DNA of 64,000 bases from the NCBI RefSeq assembly GCF_017744655.1, contig NZ_JAGIAW010000003.1:62001-126000 (forward strand), given 5' to 3'. A model generated the notes under the pieces. That model had not been told where the DNA came from and ran no database searches. It was given only the letters and a program-made list of their open reading frames with translations. Numbering within the stretch: the stretch's first letter is position 1; every line of letters begins with the position of its first letter. The translations under genes were made by a program, and so were the position numbers. Shown here one piece after another: positions 45,686 to 54,192 of the stretch. Source of the DNA: Devosia sp. (GTDB lineage Bacteria > Pseudomonadota > Alphaproteobacteria > Rhizobiales > Devosiaceae).

Positions 45686-46129
45686 ATGTTCGAGGCCCTG
45701 ACCCGTCTGTTCCAGAAAACCGAGACGGTGACCAATAGCAATGACCCGAAACTGTCGGTGGCGGCGCTTCTCGTGCACCTCGCCGCGGTCGACGGCACGA
45801 TGAAGGACGAAGAGCGCAAGACCATTCGTGGCGCGCTGATGGATCACTATGATCTCGACGAGCAGAGTGTTGATCGCCTGATCAAGCAGGCGGCCGAGAG
45901 GGATGCCGAGGCGGTGGATTTTTATCGCTTCACCACCGGCATTACCCAGTTGCCGATGGAAGATCGCGTCGAAATCATCCGCATGATGTGGGCCGTGGTC
46001 TTTGCCGACCGGCAGAATCACGAGCTCGAAGACAATATGGTCTGGCGCATTGCCGAGCTGATCGGTGTTTCGAGCCGCGACCGCACCGTCTTGCGCAACC
46101 AGATTCGCGGCAAGGCTGACCAAGCCTGA
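45686..46129 (+). CDS. TerB-family (tellurite resistance-like) protein
   Basis: A 147-residue protein with the TerB helical domain: KLSVAALLVHLAAVDGTMKDEERKTIRGAL (metal-binding acidic DGTMKDEE), FYRFTTGITQL, then RIEIIRMMWAVVFADRQNHELEDNMVWRIAELIGV. Single-gene TerB-like proteins are common in alphaproteobacteria and their link to tellurite is only by name. ATG 45686 is used; longer frames upstream lack similarity. No other ter genes are nearby. Confidence 0.88.
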   Translation: MFEALTRLFQKTETVTNSNDPKLSVAALLVHLAAVDGTMKDEERKTIRGALMDHYDLDEQSVDRLIKQAAERDAEAVDFYRFTTGITQLPMEDRVEIIRMMWAVVFADRQNHELEDNMVWRIAELIGVSSRDRTVLRNQIRGKADQA

Positions 46130-46152
46130 TCATTTCTTTGAAATGATCGGAC

Positions 46153-46704
46153 CTAGTAAGCGGTAAATTTTCCAATCACTTCGGGCTCTTCCGTCTGGCA
46201 ATTGAACTTGCCTGCCTTGTCGGCGGCAGCGCGTGCCAGCTCGTTGGCGTCCTTGTTGGCCAGGGCATCCACATAGGCGATGTGGCAGGAATTGCCTTCG
46301 GCGATTTGCGTCACCACCAGAACCTGTCCCTTGTTCTCGCCGGTTTCGACATCAGCGGTGTGATAGCGCACGATTGTCGCCACCGGGAAGAAGTAGCCCT
46401 TTGCGTTGGAAAGCCGCCATTCCAGTTTACCGCCGAGATTATTGAAGGGTGGCAGGGTCTGGAAACCGGCTGAATTCTTTTCCGGTTCAAAGCCGTAGCT
46501 GATGGAAAAGCGCAAATCGCCTTCCTGTACCATGACGGGAAAACCCTTATAGCCGGGGCAGGCCCAGCTGGCACCAAAGTCGTCGGCTTCGAGCACGAGG
46601 CACTGCTCGATATCGAGGTCGGTATAGGCGCTGGTAAAGCCCGACTGGGCAAAGGCCGGCGTTGCGCAAGTCACGGTCAGAACCAGAAAAAGACGCTGCA
46701 ACAT
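46153..46704 (-). CDS. Periplasmic hypothetical protein
   Basis: A 183-residue secreted protein with a signal peptide (MLQRLFLVLTVTCATPAFA, cleavage expected before QSGFTSAYT). The mature part has three cysteines in CLVLEADDFGASWACPGYKG and SCHIAY, and the end KFNCQTEEPEVIGKFTAY, suggesting a disulfide-containing periplasmic domain. ATG 46704 has AGGAGG seven bases upstream. I do not recognise a characterised family; no function is proposed. It diverges from uspA. Confidence 0.75.
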   Translation of the reverse strand: MLQRLFLVLTVTCATPAFAQSGFTSAYTDLDIEQCLVLEADDFGASWACPGYKGFPVMVQEGDLRFSISYGFEPEKNSAGFQTLPPFNNLGGKLEWRLSNAKGYFFPVATIVRYHTADVETGENKGQVLVVTQIAEGNSCHIAYVDALANKDANELARAAADKAGKFNCQTEEPEVIGKFTAY

Positions 46705-46783
46705 GGACCGGCCTCCTAATATGATCGAGATCAATTGCCGGACACAATGATCGGGTTATTGTGCCGTAAACAAGGAGAAGAGC

Positions 46784-47233
46784 ATGTTCAAATCCCTGCT
46801 TATTGCCACTGATGGTTCCGAACTCGGCGACAAGGCCGTGGCGGCCGGCGTCGAACTCGCGAGGGCTCACGGTTCGAAAATCCTGGTGCTGACCGCGACC
46901 GACCCGGTGGCGACAGGTATCGGGGCCGGCGGTTTTGGCACTTTCGATGCAGGTCCGATCATTGTCCAGCTCGAAGAGGATTATGCCGCCCAGGCCAAAA
47001 AACTGCTGGATGATGCAAAGGCCAAGCTCGATGCATCAGGCATTGCGGCCGAAACCCTGCATGTGCCGCGCCATCGTCCAGCCGATGCCATTCTCGAAGC
47101 TGCGAAAGAGCATGGTGTCGATACCATCGTCATGGGTTCGCATGGCCGCCGCGGCCTTGGCCGGCTGCTGCTCGGCAGCCAGGCCTCCGAGGTTCTGGCG
47201 CGCTCCAATGTGCCAGTTCTTATAGTCAAATAG
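46784..47233 (+). CDS. Universal stress protein (UspA family)
   Basis: A 149-residue single-domain UspA. The nucleotide-binding signature is complete: ATDGSELGDKAV at the start and the GSHGRRGLGRLLLGSQASEVLARS loop, the ATP-binding G-2x-G-9x-G(S/T) pattern. The C-terminus VPVLIVK is typical. A GC-rich hairpin follows the stop at 47313. Confidence 0.95.
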   Translation: MFKSLLIATDGSELGDKAVAAGVELARAHGSKILVLTATDPVATGIGAGGFGTFDAGPIIVQLEEDYAAQAKKLLDDAKAKLDASGIAAETLHVPRHRPADAILEAAKEHGVDTIVMGSHGRRGLGRLLLGSQASEVLARSNVPVLIVK

Positions 47234-47312
47234 GTTTTTGCAATTTGTCCGAAGCCATTGGTCCTGCGGCGAATGGCTTCGGCGCCTCGCCGATTTACGG
47301 CTTGCCTTTGCC

Positions 47313-47333
47313 GGGGGTTCTGCGGCAGAACCC
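47313..47333 (+). terminator. Hairpin between uspA and ppa
   Basis: GGGGTTCTG pairs perfectly with CAGAACCCC around CGG. No T tract follows, so it is either a weak uspA terminator or a leader structure 40 bases ahead of ppa. Confidence 0.4.
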
Positions 47334-47373
47334 CTGTCGTTCAGCCCCTCCCTGACGCAACGGACACGCCCAA

Positions 47374-47907
47374 ATGAACATCGACGCCATCCCGACCGGC
47401 AAGAATCCGCCCGAAGACCTCAATGTCATAATCGAAGTTCCGCTTGGCGGCGAGCCGATCAAGTATGAAATCGACAAGGATAGCGGCGCCCTGTTCGTCG
47501 ATCGCTTCCTCTATACGCCGATGCGCTATCCCGGCAATTACGGCTTCGTGCCGCATACTTTGTGCGGCGATGGCGATCCGCTCGACGTGATCGTGATGAA
47601 TTCGCGGCCTCTCGTTCCGGGGGCAGTGGTTCGTTCGCGCCCCGTCGGCGTGCTCTTCATGGAAGACGATGGCGGCCAGGACGAAAAGATCATCGCCGTG
47701 CCGGTCTCAAAACTGACCCGCATGTATGACAACATTAGAGATATCGAGGATTTCCCGGAAATCCAGCTCGAGCGCGTGAAGCATTTCTTCACACACTATA
47801 AGGATCTCGAGCCCGGCAAGTGGGCCAAGATCGACCGGATCGGCAACCTCGCCGACGCCAAGCGCGTGATCCTCGAATCCATCGAGCGCAACAAGAACGA
47901 AAAATGA
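47374..47907 (+). CDS. ppa: Soluble inorganic pyrophosphatase
   Basis: Hydrolyses cytoplasmic PPi (177 aa, family I). Active-site residues are in [14 protein letters not shown] (Glu/Lys), [24 protein letters not shown] (metal-binding Asp residues), and the C-terminal [15 protein letters not shown] (Tyr/Lys). A strong terminator follows. The genome also encodes a membrane pyrophosphatase at 54193, 6.8 kb away. Confidence 0.97.
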   Translation: MNIDAIPTGKNPPEDLNVIIEVPLGGEPIKYEIDKDSGALFVDRFLYTPMRYPGNYGFVPHTLCGDGDPLDVIVMNSRPLVPGAVVRSRPVGVLFMEDDGGQDEKIIAVPVSKLTRMYDNIRDIEDFPEIQLERVKHFFTHYKDLEPGKWAKIDRIGNLADAKRVILESIERNKNEK

Positions 47908-47918
47908 GTTTCGGAATT

Positions 47919-47949
47919 GGGCTGGAGCGATCCAGCCCTTTTCTTTTTT
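47919..47949 (+). terminator. Intrinsic terminator of ppa
   Basis: GGGCTGGA, loop GCGA, TCCAGCCC, followed by TTTTCTTTTTT; eight perfect base pairs. Confidence 0.92.
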
Positions 47950-47986
47950 CCTTGCCGATGGGCGGCAGCGTGGCTTTCATGGCGGC

Positions 47987-48859
47987 ATGACGCTTCCTGC
48001 CTTCGACACCAGACTGTTCCAGATCGCTACCAAGCCGCTCGACCCGGCAGACTGGCTTGATCCCGATGCGGATATGGCGGCGCAACTGGTCGAAAAGGCG
48101 CGCCTTCACAAAACTCATTTTTCCGAGATTTTTGCTGAACTGCCCGAAAGCCGCCCGGCCCAGGCCGAGCTGCTTTCCCTCTTGGCTGATTATCTACCGG
48201 ACCGCTTTCCCCATCTCTGGCAAAAGCGCGACGATGGTCTCTTCATCGTGCCCAGTGGCGAAGTCGTTGACCTCGCGGGTCCTCCGTTGCTGCAGGCGGC
48301 AAAACTGGTGCAGGACGATCTTCTCGTCCTCTCGCGCAGCGAACCCGGCTGGCGCCTGGTGGCGGCGAGCCTCAGTTTTCCGTCTTCCTGGGTGCTTTCG
48401 GAAAAAATCGGCAAGGTGCTCGATGTCATTCATCAGCCCGTGCCCGGCTTTGGTCCGGAAACCCGCCCGGCCCAGTTGATGGCCCGCATGTTCGATGCAA
48501 TGCGCCCTGAAACCCCGCTCATTCGCTGGAACTGGTCGCTCTATGGCGACCGGCGCCTCTTTCACCCTGACGTGTCGGGCCCGGATGAGCCACGCTTCGG
48601 TACTGGTGAAAGGGCCGATCCGGTGCATCTGCGCATCGAGCGGCAGACCCTGAGGAAACTCCCCAAGACGAGAGCGATCGTCTTCACGATCCGCATTTCA
48701 TTGGTCGATCTCGACACTTTTGCCGGCCTGCCCGACGCCAAAACTTTGGCCGGAAGCCTCCATGCTCAGCTTCTCGCCCTCACGCCCGAACAGCTCGACT
48801 ACAAGGGGCTCACCCGCGAGCGCGACCGCGTCCTAAATCGTCTCGCCGGCATAATCTGA
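47987..48859 (+). CDS. DUF3445 protein, heme-dependent oxidative N-demethylase-like
   Basis: A 290-residue protein with the DUF3445 layout: LFQIATKPLDPADWL at the start, LPDRFPHLW, SLSFPSSWVLSEKIGK with the conserved Ser/Trp stretch, IHQPVPGF, RWNWSLYGDRRLFHP, and the signature RIERQTLRKLPKTRAIVFTIRI. Family members include the heme-binding subunit of dimethylamine-type oxidative N-demethylases. The partner subunits are not adjacent, so this may be a stand-alone or unrelated enzyme; substrate unknown. Confidence 0.86.
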   Translation: MTLPAFDTRLFQIATKPLDPADWLDPDADMAAQLVEKARLHKTHFSEIFAELPESRPAQAELLSLLADYLPDRFPHLWQKRDDGLFIVPSGEVVDLAGPPLLQAAKLVQDDLLVLSRSEPGWRLVAASLSFPSSWVLSEKIGKVLDVIHQPVPGFGPETRPAQLMARMFDAMRPETPLIRWNWSLYGDRRLFHPDVSGPDEPRFGTGERADPVHLRIERQTLRKLPKTRAIVFTIRISLVDLDTFAGLPDAKTLAGSLHAQLLALTPEQLDYKGLTRERDRVLNRLAGII

Positions 48860-48920
48860 AACGCTTGCCCAAATCAGCATGCCGCGCCTAAATGGGAAAA
48901 ATCCTGAGTAGGCTCAGTAT

Positions 48921-49358
48921 ATGAACGAGACCGCCGTTGCCGAGCAGTTGACCTGGGCCGCCCGTCTTCTGGCGCGCGAAACGGAAACCATGCTGGGCCC
49001 AATCGGGCTCAATCCCGCCTATGTGCCGGTGCTGCTCGCCCTTTCCGCAGGCGGCGCGCATACGCCCAAGGGCCTCGCCGAGGCGGCATCGGTCGAACAG
49101 CCCACCATGACCGCTACCATCCAGCGCATGGAACGCGACGGCCTTGTCACGCGAAAACCCAATCCCGACGACGGCCGCAGCGCCCTGATCGCCCTGACGC
49201 CACTGGGCTATGAACGCATCGCCGACATGGACCGGGCGCTGGGCGCGCTCAACGAATTGTTGCTGGAGCAGTTCACCACGGCCGAGCGCGGACAGTTTCT
49301 GGAATTGTTAGGGCGCGTGGTATCGGTGCTGGAAGTGCAGACCGGCAGGGCGGGGTAG
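48921..49358 (+). CDS. MarR-family transcriptional regulator
   Basis: A 145-residue winged-helix repressor: LTWAARLLARETETMLGPIGLNPAYVPVLLALS, then the recognition region TPKGLAEAASVEQPTMTATIQRMERDGLVTRKPNPDDGRSALIALT, with the DxRS wing, and a C-terminal dimerisation helix. ATG 48921 is 62 bases after the DUF3445 stop on the same strand. Target genes are unknown; the flanking SDR or DUF3445 genes are candidates by position only. Confidence 0.94.
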   Translation: MNETAVAEQLTWAARLLARETETMLGPIGLNPAYVPVLLALSAGGAHTPKGLAEAASVEQPTMTATIQRMERDGLVTRKPNPDDGRSALIALTPLGYERIADMDRALGALNELLLEQFTTAERGQFLELLGRVVSVLEVQTGRAG

Positions 49359-49463
49359 CCAGGTTTCGACCCATTTCAGACGTTGAAGCTCACGCGCTGC
49401 CTTACCGAAAGCCGCCTTTTTCACATGTAGAGGTTAGCGTGTTGGCCTTTGCATTCTGCAGTT

Positions 49464-49478
49464 GTTCCTTTTATGTTC
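49464..49478. promoter_or_regulatory. LexA-type box upstream of the SDR gene
   Basis: GTTCCTTTTATGTTC is an exact GTTC-N7-GTTC with an AT-rich spacer, differing from the imuA box (GTTCCTGTTTTGTTC) at two spacer positions. It is 22 bases ahead of the SDR start codon. Confidence 0.65.
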
Positions 49479-49499
49479 GCATCGGTTTAGGAGGCGAAC

Positions 49500-50345
49500 A
49501 TGCAAGCTATTGCGCTCGTTACTGGCGGAAGCCGCGGCGTCGGGCGGGGCATCGCCTTGGCCCTGCTGGAGGAAGGAGCCTTTGTTCACGTGACGGCCCG
49601 CACGCTCACAGAGGCAGATGCGCTTACGCACCCACAAGGTTCTGGGTCGCTTGAGAGCCTCGCCGAGGAGGCATCGAGCCTACCGGGTCGGCTCATGATA
49701 CATCGGTGCGATCACGCCGACGACAAGCAGACGGTCGAAGTAGTCGCCAAAATTGAAGAGGTACACGGTGGTGTAGACCTCTTGGTCAATAATGCATGGC
49801 CGGGCTACGAACATATGGTCGAGGGCACAACCTTCACCTGGCCAAAGCCGTTTTGGGAACAGCCGATGTGGCGGTGGAACGCTATGATTGACGTTGGGCT
49901 GCGTTCGGCCTTCGTGACGTCTAGGGCAGTTGCTCCTGCCATGATAGCCAAAAGAAAAGGCCTTATCGTCAATATCTCGTTCTGGGCGGCTGAACTTTTC
50001 GAAGGCAATGCAATTTATGGCGTCGCCAAGGCCGGGGCAAACAAGCTTGCCGCTGATTGCTCGCATGATCTGATGCCATACGGCGTGTCGGCTGTTGCAC
50101 TCTATCCGGGGCTGGTGCGCACCGAAGCGGTGCTGCGGGCGGCAGAATTCATGGATTTGTCCAACTCGGAATCGCCCCGGTTTGTTGGCCGTGTGATTGC
50201 CGGCCTCTGGCGAGATGAAGGCCTGCTGAAAAAGTCGGGCCGACCTCACGTGGTGGCGGCATTAGCGCGGGAATATGGCATCTTGGACATCGATGGGCAG
50301 AGTCCAAGGCCGCTTGCGCAAGACGACTTCCAAAACAGAGATTGA
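49500..50345 (+). CDS. Short-chain dehydrogenase/reductase
   Basis: A 281-residue SDR with the cofactor motif TGGSRGVGRG (about 8-17), NNA in LLVNNAWPG near 99, and the catalytic YGVAK (Tyr-x3-Lys) near 176-180. The insert WPKPFWEQPMWRW and the C-terminal SGRPHVVAALAREYGILDIDG resemble DHRS1-type SDRs. ATG 49500 has AGGAGG seven bases upstream. Codon use is slightly AT-richer than the neighbours. A LexA-type box lies 22 bases upstream, so DNA-damage induction is possible. Substrate unknown. Confidence 0.92.
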   Translation: MQAIALVTGGSRGVGRGIALALLEEGAFVHVTARTLTEADALTHPQGSGSLESLAEEASSLPGRLMIHRCDHADDKQTVEVVAKIEEVHGGVDLLVNNAWPGYEHMVEGTTFTWPKPFWEQPMWRWNAMIDVGLRSAFVTSRAVAPAMIAKRKGLIVNISFWAAELFEGNAIYGVAKAGANKLAADCSHDLMPYGVSAVALYPGLVRTEAVLRAAEFMDLSNSESPRFVGRVIAGLWRDEGLLKKSGRPHVVAALAREYGILDIDGQSPRPLAQDDFQNRD

Positions 50346-50587
50346 GATAGAGGATGTCAGCTTTCGGCGCCTTTTCTCCAAAAGCCGCCATTCAGGTTAC
50401 CCGCCCAACCTAGCCGTAGATGACCTCCTCCCCACCCGCGCAAACCCGCCCTGCGCCAGCAGCGCTTGTGAAATGGGGAAAATTTCTATAATAGCCGCAC
50501 CGAAATGCGCCAGTTTGCTGATATTGCAACTGGCGCTTCCTGTTTTCCGCATGATTTGGCCGTTCGCCCCCTTGCTGCCGCTGGACC

Positions 50588-52423
50588 ATGCCCAACGCCC
50601 CGGTGCCCATGTCCCTGCGCAATATTGCCATCATCGCCCACGTTGACCACGGTAAGACCACCCTGATCGACGTCCTGCTCAAGCAGTCGGGCTCATTCCG
50701 CGAAAACGAGCGCGTTGAAGAACGCGCCATGGACAGCAATGATATCGAGCGCGAGCGCGGTATCACCATTCTGGCCAAGGTGACTTCCCTCCTTTGGAAA
50801 GACACCCGCATCAATATCGTCGACACGCCCGGCCACGCCGACTTCGGCGGTGAAGTCGAGCGCATCCTCTCCATGGTCGATGGCGTGGTCATTCTCGTCG
50901 ACGCCGCTGAAGGCCCGATGCCGCAGACCAAGTTCGTGCTTGGCAAGGCGCTGGCCCAGGGCCTGCGTCCGATCGTTGCCATCAACAAGATCGACAAGTC
51001 CGACGAGCGTCACCTCGAAGTGCTCGAAGAAATCTTCGATCTCTTCATCGCCCTCGACGCTTCGCCCGAGCAGCTTGATTTCCCTGTTCTCTACGGTTCG
51101 GCCAAGCAGGGCTGGATGGCGTTGGAGCCCGAAGGTCCGAAGGAAAGCCTTGGGCCGCTGCTCGACAAGGTTATCGAACATGTGCCGGAGCCGAGCGTCG
51201 AAGAAGGCGCGTTCCGCATGCTGGTCACCACCATCGAGCGCAACCCGTTCCTCGGCCGCATCCTGACCGGCCGCATCACTTCGGGTTCCGTCAAGGCCAA
51301 CGACCCCATCCACACGCTCAACCGCGAAGGCAAGGAAGTCGAGAAGGGCCGCGTTTCCAAGGTTCTGGCCTTCCGTGGCCTTGAGCGCACCCCGGTCGAT
51401 GTCGGCGAAGCCGGCGACATCGTCGCCATTGCCGGTCTCGTCACCTCGACCGTGGCCGATACGCTTTGCGCCACTTCGGTGACCAAGCCGATCGCTGCCA
51501 AGCCGATCGATCCCCCGACCCTGTCGGTTACCTTCCGCATCAATGACGGCCCGCTAGCCGGCCGTGAAGGCGACAAGGTGCAGTCGCGCGTCATCCGTGA
51601 ACGCCTGATGCGTGAAGCCGAGGGTAACGTCGCGATCCGCGTGACCCCGGGCGACGACAACGACTCCTATGACGTTGCCGGCCGCGGCGAACTTCAGCTC
51701 GCCGTTCTCATCGAAAACATGCGCCGCGAAGGCTTTGAGCTGACCATCGGTCGCCCGAAAGTCCTGATGCAGGACATCGATGGCGTCCGTCACGAGCCGA
51801 TCGAAGAAGTCATCATCGACGTCGATGACGAATTCACCGGCGCCGTCGTCCAGAAGCTCACCGAGCGCAAGGGCGAACTGACCGACATGCGTCCGTCCGG
51901 CGTTGGCCGTACCCGCATCCAGCTGCTGGTCCCGACCCGCTCGCTGATCGGCTACCAGCCTGAACTGCTCTCGGATACCCGTGGCACGGCTATCTTCAAC
52001 CGCCTGTTCCACTCCTTCGTGCCCTATAAAGGCGAACTGCCTGGCCGCCGTACCGGCGTTCTGATCTCGAACGGCACCGGCCAGTCCGTCGCCTTCGCGC
52101 TCTGGAACCTCGAAGACCGCGGCCCGATCATGATCGACGCTGGCGTCGACATCTATGAAGGTATGATCGTGGGCGAGCATTCCCGCGAGAACGACCTTGA
52201 AGTCAACGCGCTCAAGGGCAAGCAGCTCACCAATATCCGCACGACCTCCAAGGACGAAGCGGTGCGTCTGACGACCCCGAAGAAGCTGACCCTCGAACAA
52301 TCGCTCGGCTATATCGCCGAAGACGAATATGTCGAAGTGACGCCGAAATCGATCCGCCTGCGCAAGATCTGGCTCGATCCGAACGATCGCAAGCGCATGA
52401 GCCGCGCCGCCAAGTCGGCCTAA
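50588..52423 (+). CDS. typA: Translational GTPase TypA/BipA
   Basis: Ribosome-associated GTPase needed at low temperature and under stress (611 aa). G1 is [10 protein letters not shown]2/G3 are [10 protein letters not shown] and [12 protein letters not shown]4 is NKIDK, and the family-specific C-terminal domain carries [20 protein letters not shown] and [12 protein letters not shown]. The 242 bases upstream (50346-50587) contain no gene. The first in-frame ATG (50588) is used; ATG 50609, beginning [13 protein letters not shown], is equally plausible. A weak terminator follows. Confidence 0.97.
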   Translation: MPNAPVPMSLRNIAIIAHVDHGKTTLIDVLLKQSGSFRENERVEERAMDSNDIERERGITILAKVTSLLWKDTRINIVDTPGHADFGGEVERILSMVDGVVILVDAAEGPMPQTKFVLGKALAQGLRPIVAINKIDKSDERHLEVLEEIFDLFIALDASPEQLDFPVLYGSAKQGWMALEPEGPKESLGPLLDKVIEHVPEPSVEEGAFRMLVTTIERNPFLGRILTGRITSGSVKANDPIHTLNREGKEVEKGRVSKVLAFRGLERTPVDVGEAGDIVAIAGLVTSTVADTLCATSVTKPIAAKPIDPPTLSVTFRINDGPLAGREGDKVQSRVIRERLMREAEGNVAIRVTPGDDNDSYDVAGRGELQLAVLIENMRREGFELTIGRPKVLMQDIDGVRHEPIEEVIIDVDDEFTGAVVQKLTERKGELTDMRPSGVGRTRIQLLVPTRSLIGYQPELLSDTRGTAIFNRLFHSFVPYKGELPGRRTGVLISNGTGQSVAFALWNLEDRGPIMIDAGVDIYEGMIVGEHSRENDLEVNALKGKQLTNIRTTSKDEAVRLTTPKKLTLEQSLGYIAEDEYVEVTPKSIRLRKIWLDPNDRKRMSRAAKSA

Positions 52424-52482
52424 GAGTTTTCTTAAAACTCATTCGCGAATGTCACAGGAATGCCCGGCTTGTCCGGGCATTC
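52424..52482 (+). terminator. Hairpins after typA
   Basis: First, GAGTTTT / AAAACTC at 52424-52440; second, a stronger GAATGCCCGG (52458-52467) / CCGGGCATTC (52473-52482) stem closed by CTTGT. Neither has a long T tract. Confidence 0.55.
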
Positions 52483-52508
52483 TCATATGAACAGCGCAAG
52501 GAGTGCCA

Positions 52509-53117
52509 ATGACCGACTGGATCATCCAGACCATCACCGATCTCGGCTATGTCGGAATTTTTCTCGTCATGCTCGCCGAGTCGATCTTTCCCCCGATCCC
52601 GTCGGAACTCATCATTCCCTTCGCCGGCTTTGCTGCCGCCAATGGCGACCTCAATCTCTTCGGCGTGCTGTTCACCGCCACCTTCGGCGCGGTGGTCGGC
52701 ATGCTGCCCTGGTACTATGCCGGCCGTTTTTTTGGGCTTTCGCGCGTGCGTTACCTCGCCGACCGGTTCGGTCGCGTCATGGCCTTCAATGCCGACGAGA
52801 TCGACGTCGCGGTAAAGTGGTTCACGCGTTATGGGCCGATCATCGTGCTCTTCGGTCGCCTGATCCCGCTCATCCGCACGCTGATTTCCATTCCCGCCGG
52901 CCTCTCGCGCATGAGCCTGCCGGTCTTTCTGCTTGCCTCGACGACCGGTGCCCTGATCTGGAATACCTTCCTCACGCTCTCGGGCTATCTGCTGCATGAG
53001 CACTACGAGATGATCGAAGTCGTGCTCGATCCCTTGAGCTACGTGGTCCTGGGCCTCGTCGTCGTGCTGTACCTGATCAAGGTCGCCACCTGGAAGCCGA
53101 GCCAAGCCAAGGCTTGA
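52509..53117 (+). CDS. DedA-family membrane protein
   Basis: A 202-residue integral membrane protein with the DedA (SNARE-associated) core: MLAESIFPPIPSELIIPFAGF, LPWYYAGRFFG, FGRLIPLIRTLISIPAGLSRM, GALIWNT. DedA proteins are proposed lipid flippases or transporters needed for envelope homeostasis. ATG 52509 has AAGGAG six bases upstream and is preferred over GTG 52503. Confidence 0.93.
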   Translation: MTDWIIQTITDLGYVGIFLVMLAESIFPPIPSELIIPFAGFAAANGDLNLFGVLFTATFGAVVGMLPWYYAGRFFGLSRVRYLADRFGRVMAFNADEIDVAVKWFTRYGPIIVLFGRLIPLIRTLISIPAGLSRMSLPVFLLASTTGALIWNTFLTLSGYLLHEHYEMIEVVLDPLSYVVLGLVVVLYLIKVATWKPSQAKA

Positions 53118-53232
53118 CCTATTTGCCTCGCATTTTGCAACGCGCCTTGCATTTTGCGAAGCGTTGAAAACGAAAAAAGACCAATAGTAATAAGAGCTTA
53201 ATCTTTGATCCCGGTTTTGCGGGGCCGCGAAC

Positions 53233-53250
53233 TTGGCACGCTTCGTGCAA
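53233..53250 (+). promoter_or_regulatory. Sigma-54 (RpoN)-type promoter
   Basis: TTGGCACGCTTCGTGCAA has GG and GC separated by exactly ten bases and matches TGGCAC-N5-TTGCA at all but one position (GTGCA for TTGCA). Transcription would begin near 53260, about 150 bases upstream of the YggT gene. A nearly exact direct repeat (GCATTTTGCAACGCG / GCATTTTGCGAAGCG) lies 70-100 bases upstream at 53130-53164, where an enhancer-type activator could bind. Confidence 0.6.
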
Positions 53251-53259
53251 TGGAGGGCC

Positions 53260-53350
53260 TGTCCGGACCCTTGTACTGCATACCGGATGTCAGTCATTTG
53301 GGCCCCGTATCGCTTGCCCGGTGCGGGGCTCCGGCTTTTCCGGGGGTTGG
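53260..53350 (+). ncRNA. Candidate leader or small RNA downstream of the sigma-54 promoter
   Basis: The first 90 bases after the predicted start fold into GGCCTGTCCGGACC-type and GGCCCCG (53309 region) / CGGGGCT (53325 region) helices, and end at CCGGCTTTTCCGGGGG. This could be the 5' leader of yggT or a free RNA. Evidence is structural only. Confidence 0.35.
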
Positions 53351-53409
53351 TCTTGTGGCTTTAGCCCTAACCCACTAGATAATTCGGACCTTTTCTCGCG
53401 GAGACGCCC

Positions 53410-53712
53410 ATGCGCGCCGTTCTCGACATCATCCTCATCCTGCTCCAGCTCTATTGGTGGGTCCTGCTCATCATGATCATCATGAGCTGGCTGATCTCGT
53501 TCAACGTGATCAATACCCGCAATCAGTTCGTCGAAGCGGTCTGGCGCGTGCTCAATCAGTTGACCGAACCGGTGCTGCGGCCTCTAAGGCGCCTGCTGCC
53601 CAATTTCTCCGGCCTCGATCTCTCGCCGCTGGTGGCGTTCCTGATCATCTTCTTCATCCAGTCGATCATCGGCTATTACATCTATCCAGCCGTTGCCCGC
53701 GCCGGCATCTAG
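53410..53712 (+). CDS. YggT-family membrane protein
   Basis: A 100-residue protein with two hydrophobic segments (about 5-27 and 73-92) and the family core NQFVEAVWRVLNQLTEPVLRPLRRLLPNFSGLDLSPLVAFLIIFFIQ. The function is unclear; links to osmotic homeostasis or cell-division factor positioning are proposed for relatives. The next gene (DUF167) begins before its stop. Confidence 0.92.
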   Translation: MRAVLDIILILLQLYWWVLLIMIIMSWLISFNVINTRNQFVEAVWRVLNQLTEPVLRPLRRLLPNFSGLDLSPLVAFLIIFFIQSIIGYYIYPAVARAGI

Positions 53713-54013
53713 CTTTTACCGCATCACGCCGGAGGGATTTTTGCTATCCCTCCGCGTCACGCCCAATGCGGGTCGCGATATCATTGATGGCGCCGAGACC
53801 CGCGATGACGGTTCCGCCGTCCTGCGCCTTCGCGTTGCCGCAGTGCCCGACAAGGGCAAGGCCAATGCCGCGGTCACAGCGCTCCTGAGCAAAACCCTCG
53901 GCATTCCCAAATCGTCAGTGACTCTCGTCGGCGGCGAAACCGCGCGGCTTAAGACCGTGCTGGTCGCCGATGCGTCCGATGCCGTCCTCGAGCGGCTCGC
54001 CGCCATCGCCTGA
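53693..54013 (+). CDS. DUF167 (YggU) family protein
   Basis: A 106-residue protein: SLRVTPNAGRDIIDGAE, AVLRLRVAAVPDKGKANAAVTALLSKTLGIPKSSVTLVGGETARLKTVLV. Function unknown; it pairs with yggT widely. TTG 53693 overlaps the YggT stop by 20 bases and includes FYRITPEGF, which matches relatives; a second TTG at 53741 has a GGAGG five bases upstream and would omit the first 16 residues. Confidence 0.9.
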   Translation: MPAPASSFYRITPEGFLLSLRVTPNAGRDIIDGAETRDDGSAVLRLRVAAVPDKGKANAAVTALLSKTLGIPKSSVTLVGGETARLKTVLVADASDAVLERLAAIA

Positions 54014-54085
54014 CGGGCCGCGACAAACCGTCACACTTTCCAATTGCTTAACGGCCTGAACCGGTTAATCTCCCCTTTGGGAGGA

Positions 54086-54181
54086 GGTCCGCCGGAGGGC
54101 GGTTGCGGACCGGACAGGGGGCATTTGCACCCAAAAGAGCTGGCCACGACCGGGGCGGGCCTCGAATCTTTCACATTCGAG
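54086..54181 (+). promoter_or_regulatory. Structured 5' leader of hppA
   Basis: Two helices lie between DUF167 and hppA: GGTCCGC (54086-54092) / GCGGACC (54105-54111), and CTCGAAT (54161-54167) / ATTCGAG (54175-54181). The second ends in the Shine-Dalgarno region GAGGA (54179-54183), so it could block ribosome binding. TTAACGGCCTGAACCGGTTAA at 54048 is an inverted repeat that may be an operator. Confidence 0.45.
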
Positions 54182-54192
54182 GAACGGTTTTC

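Noticed and set aside
45686..46129. TerB-like gene as part of a tellurite or phage resistance cluster
   Set aside because: No other ter genes accompany it.
49581..49596. CACGTG-centred sequence in the SDR gene as a parS site
   Set aside because: Only about 10 of 16 positions match and the GAAAC half is absent.
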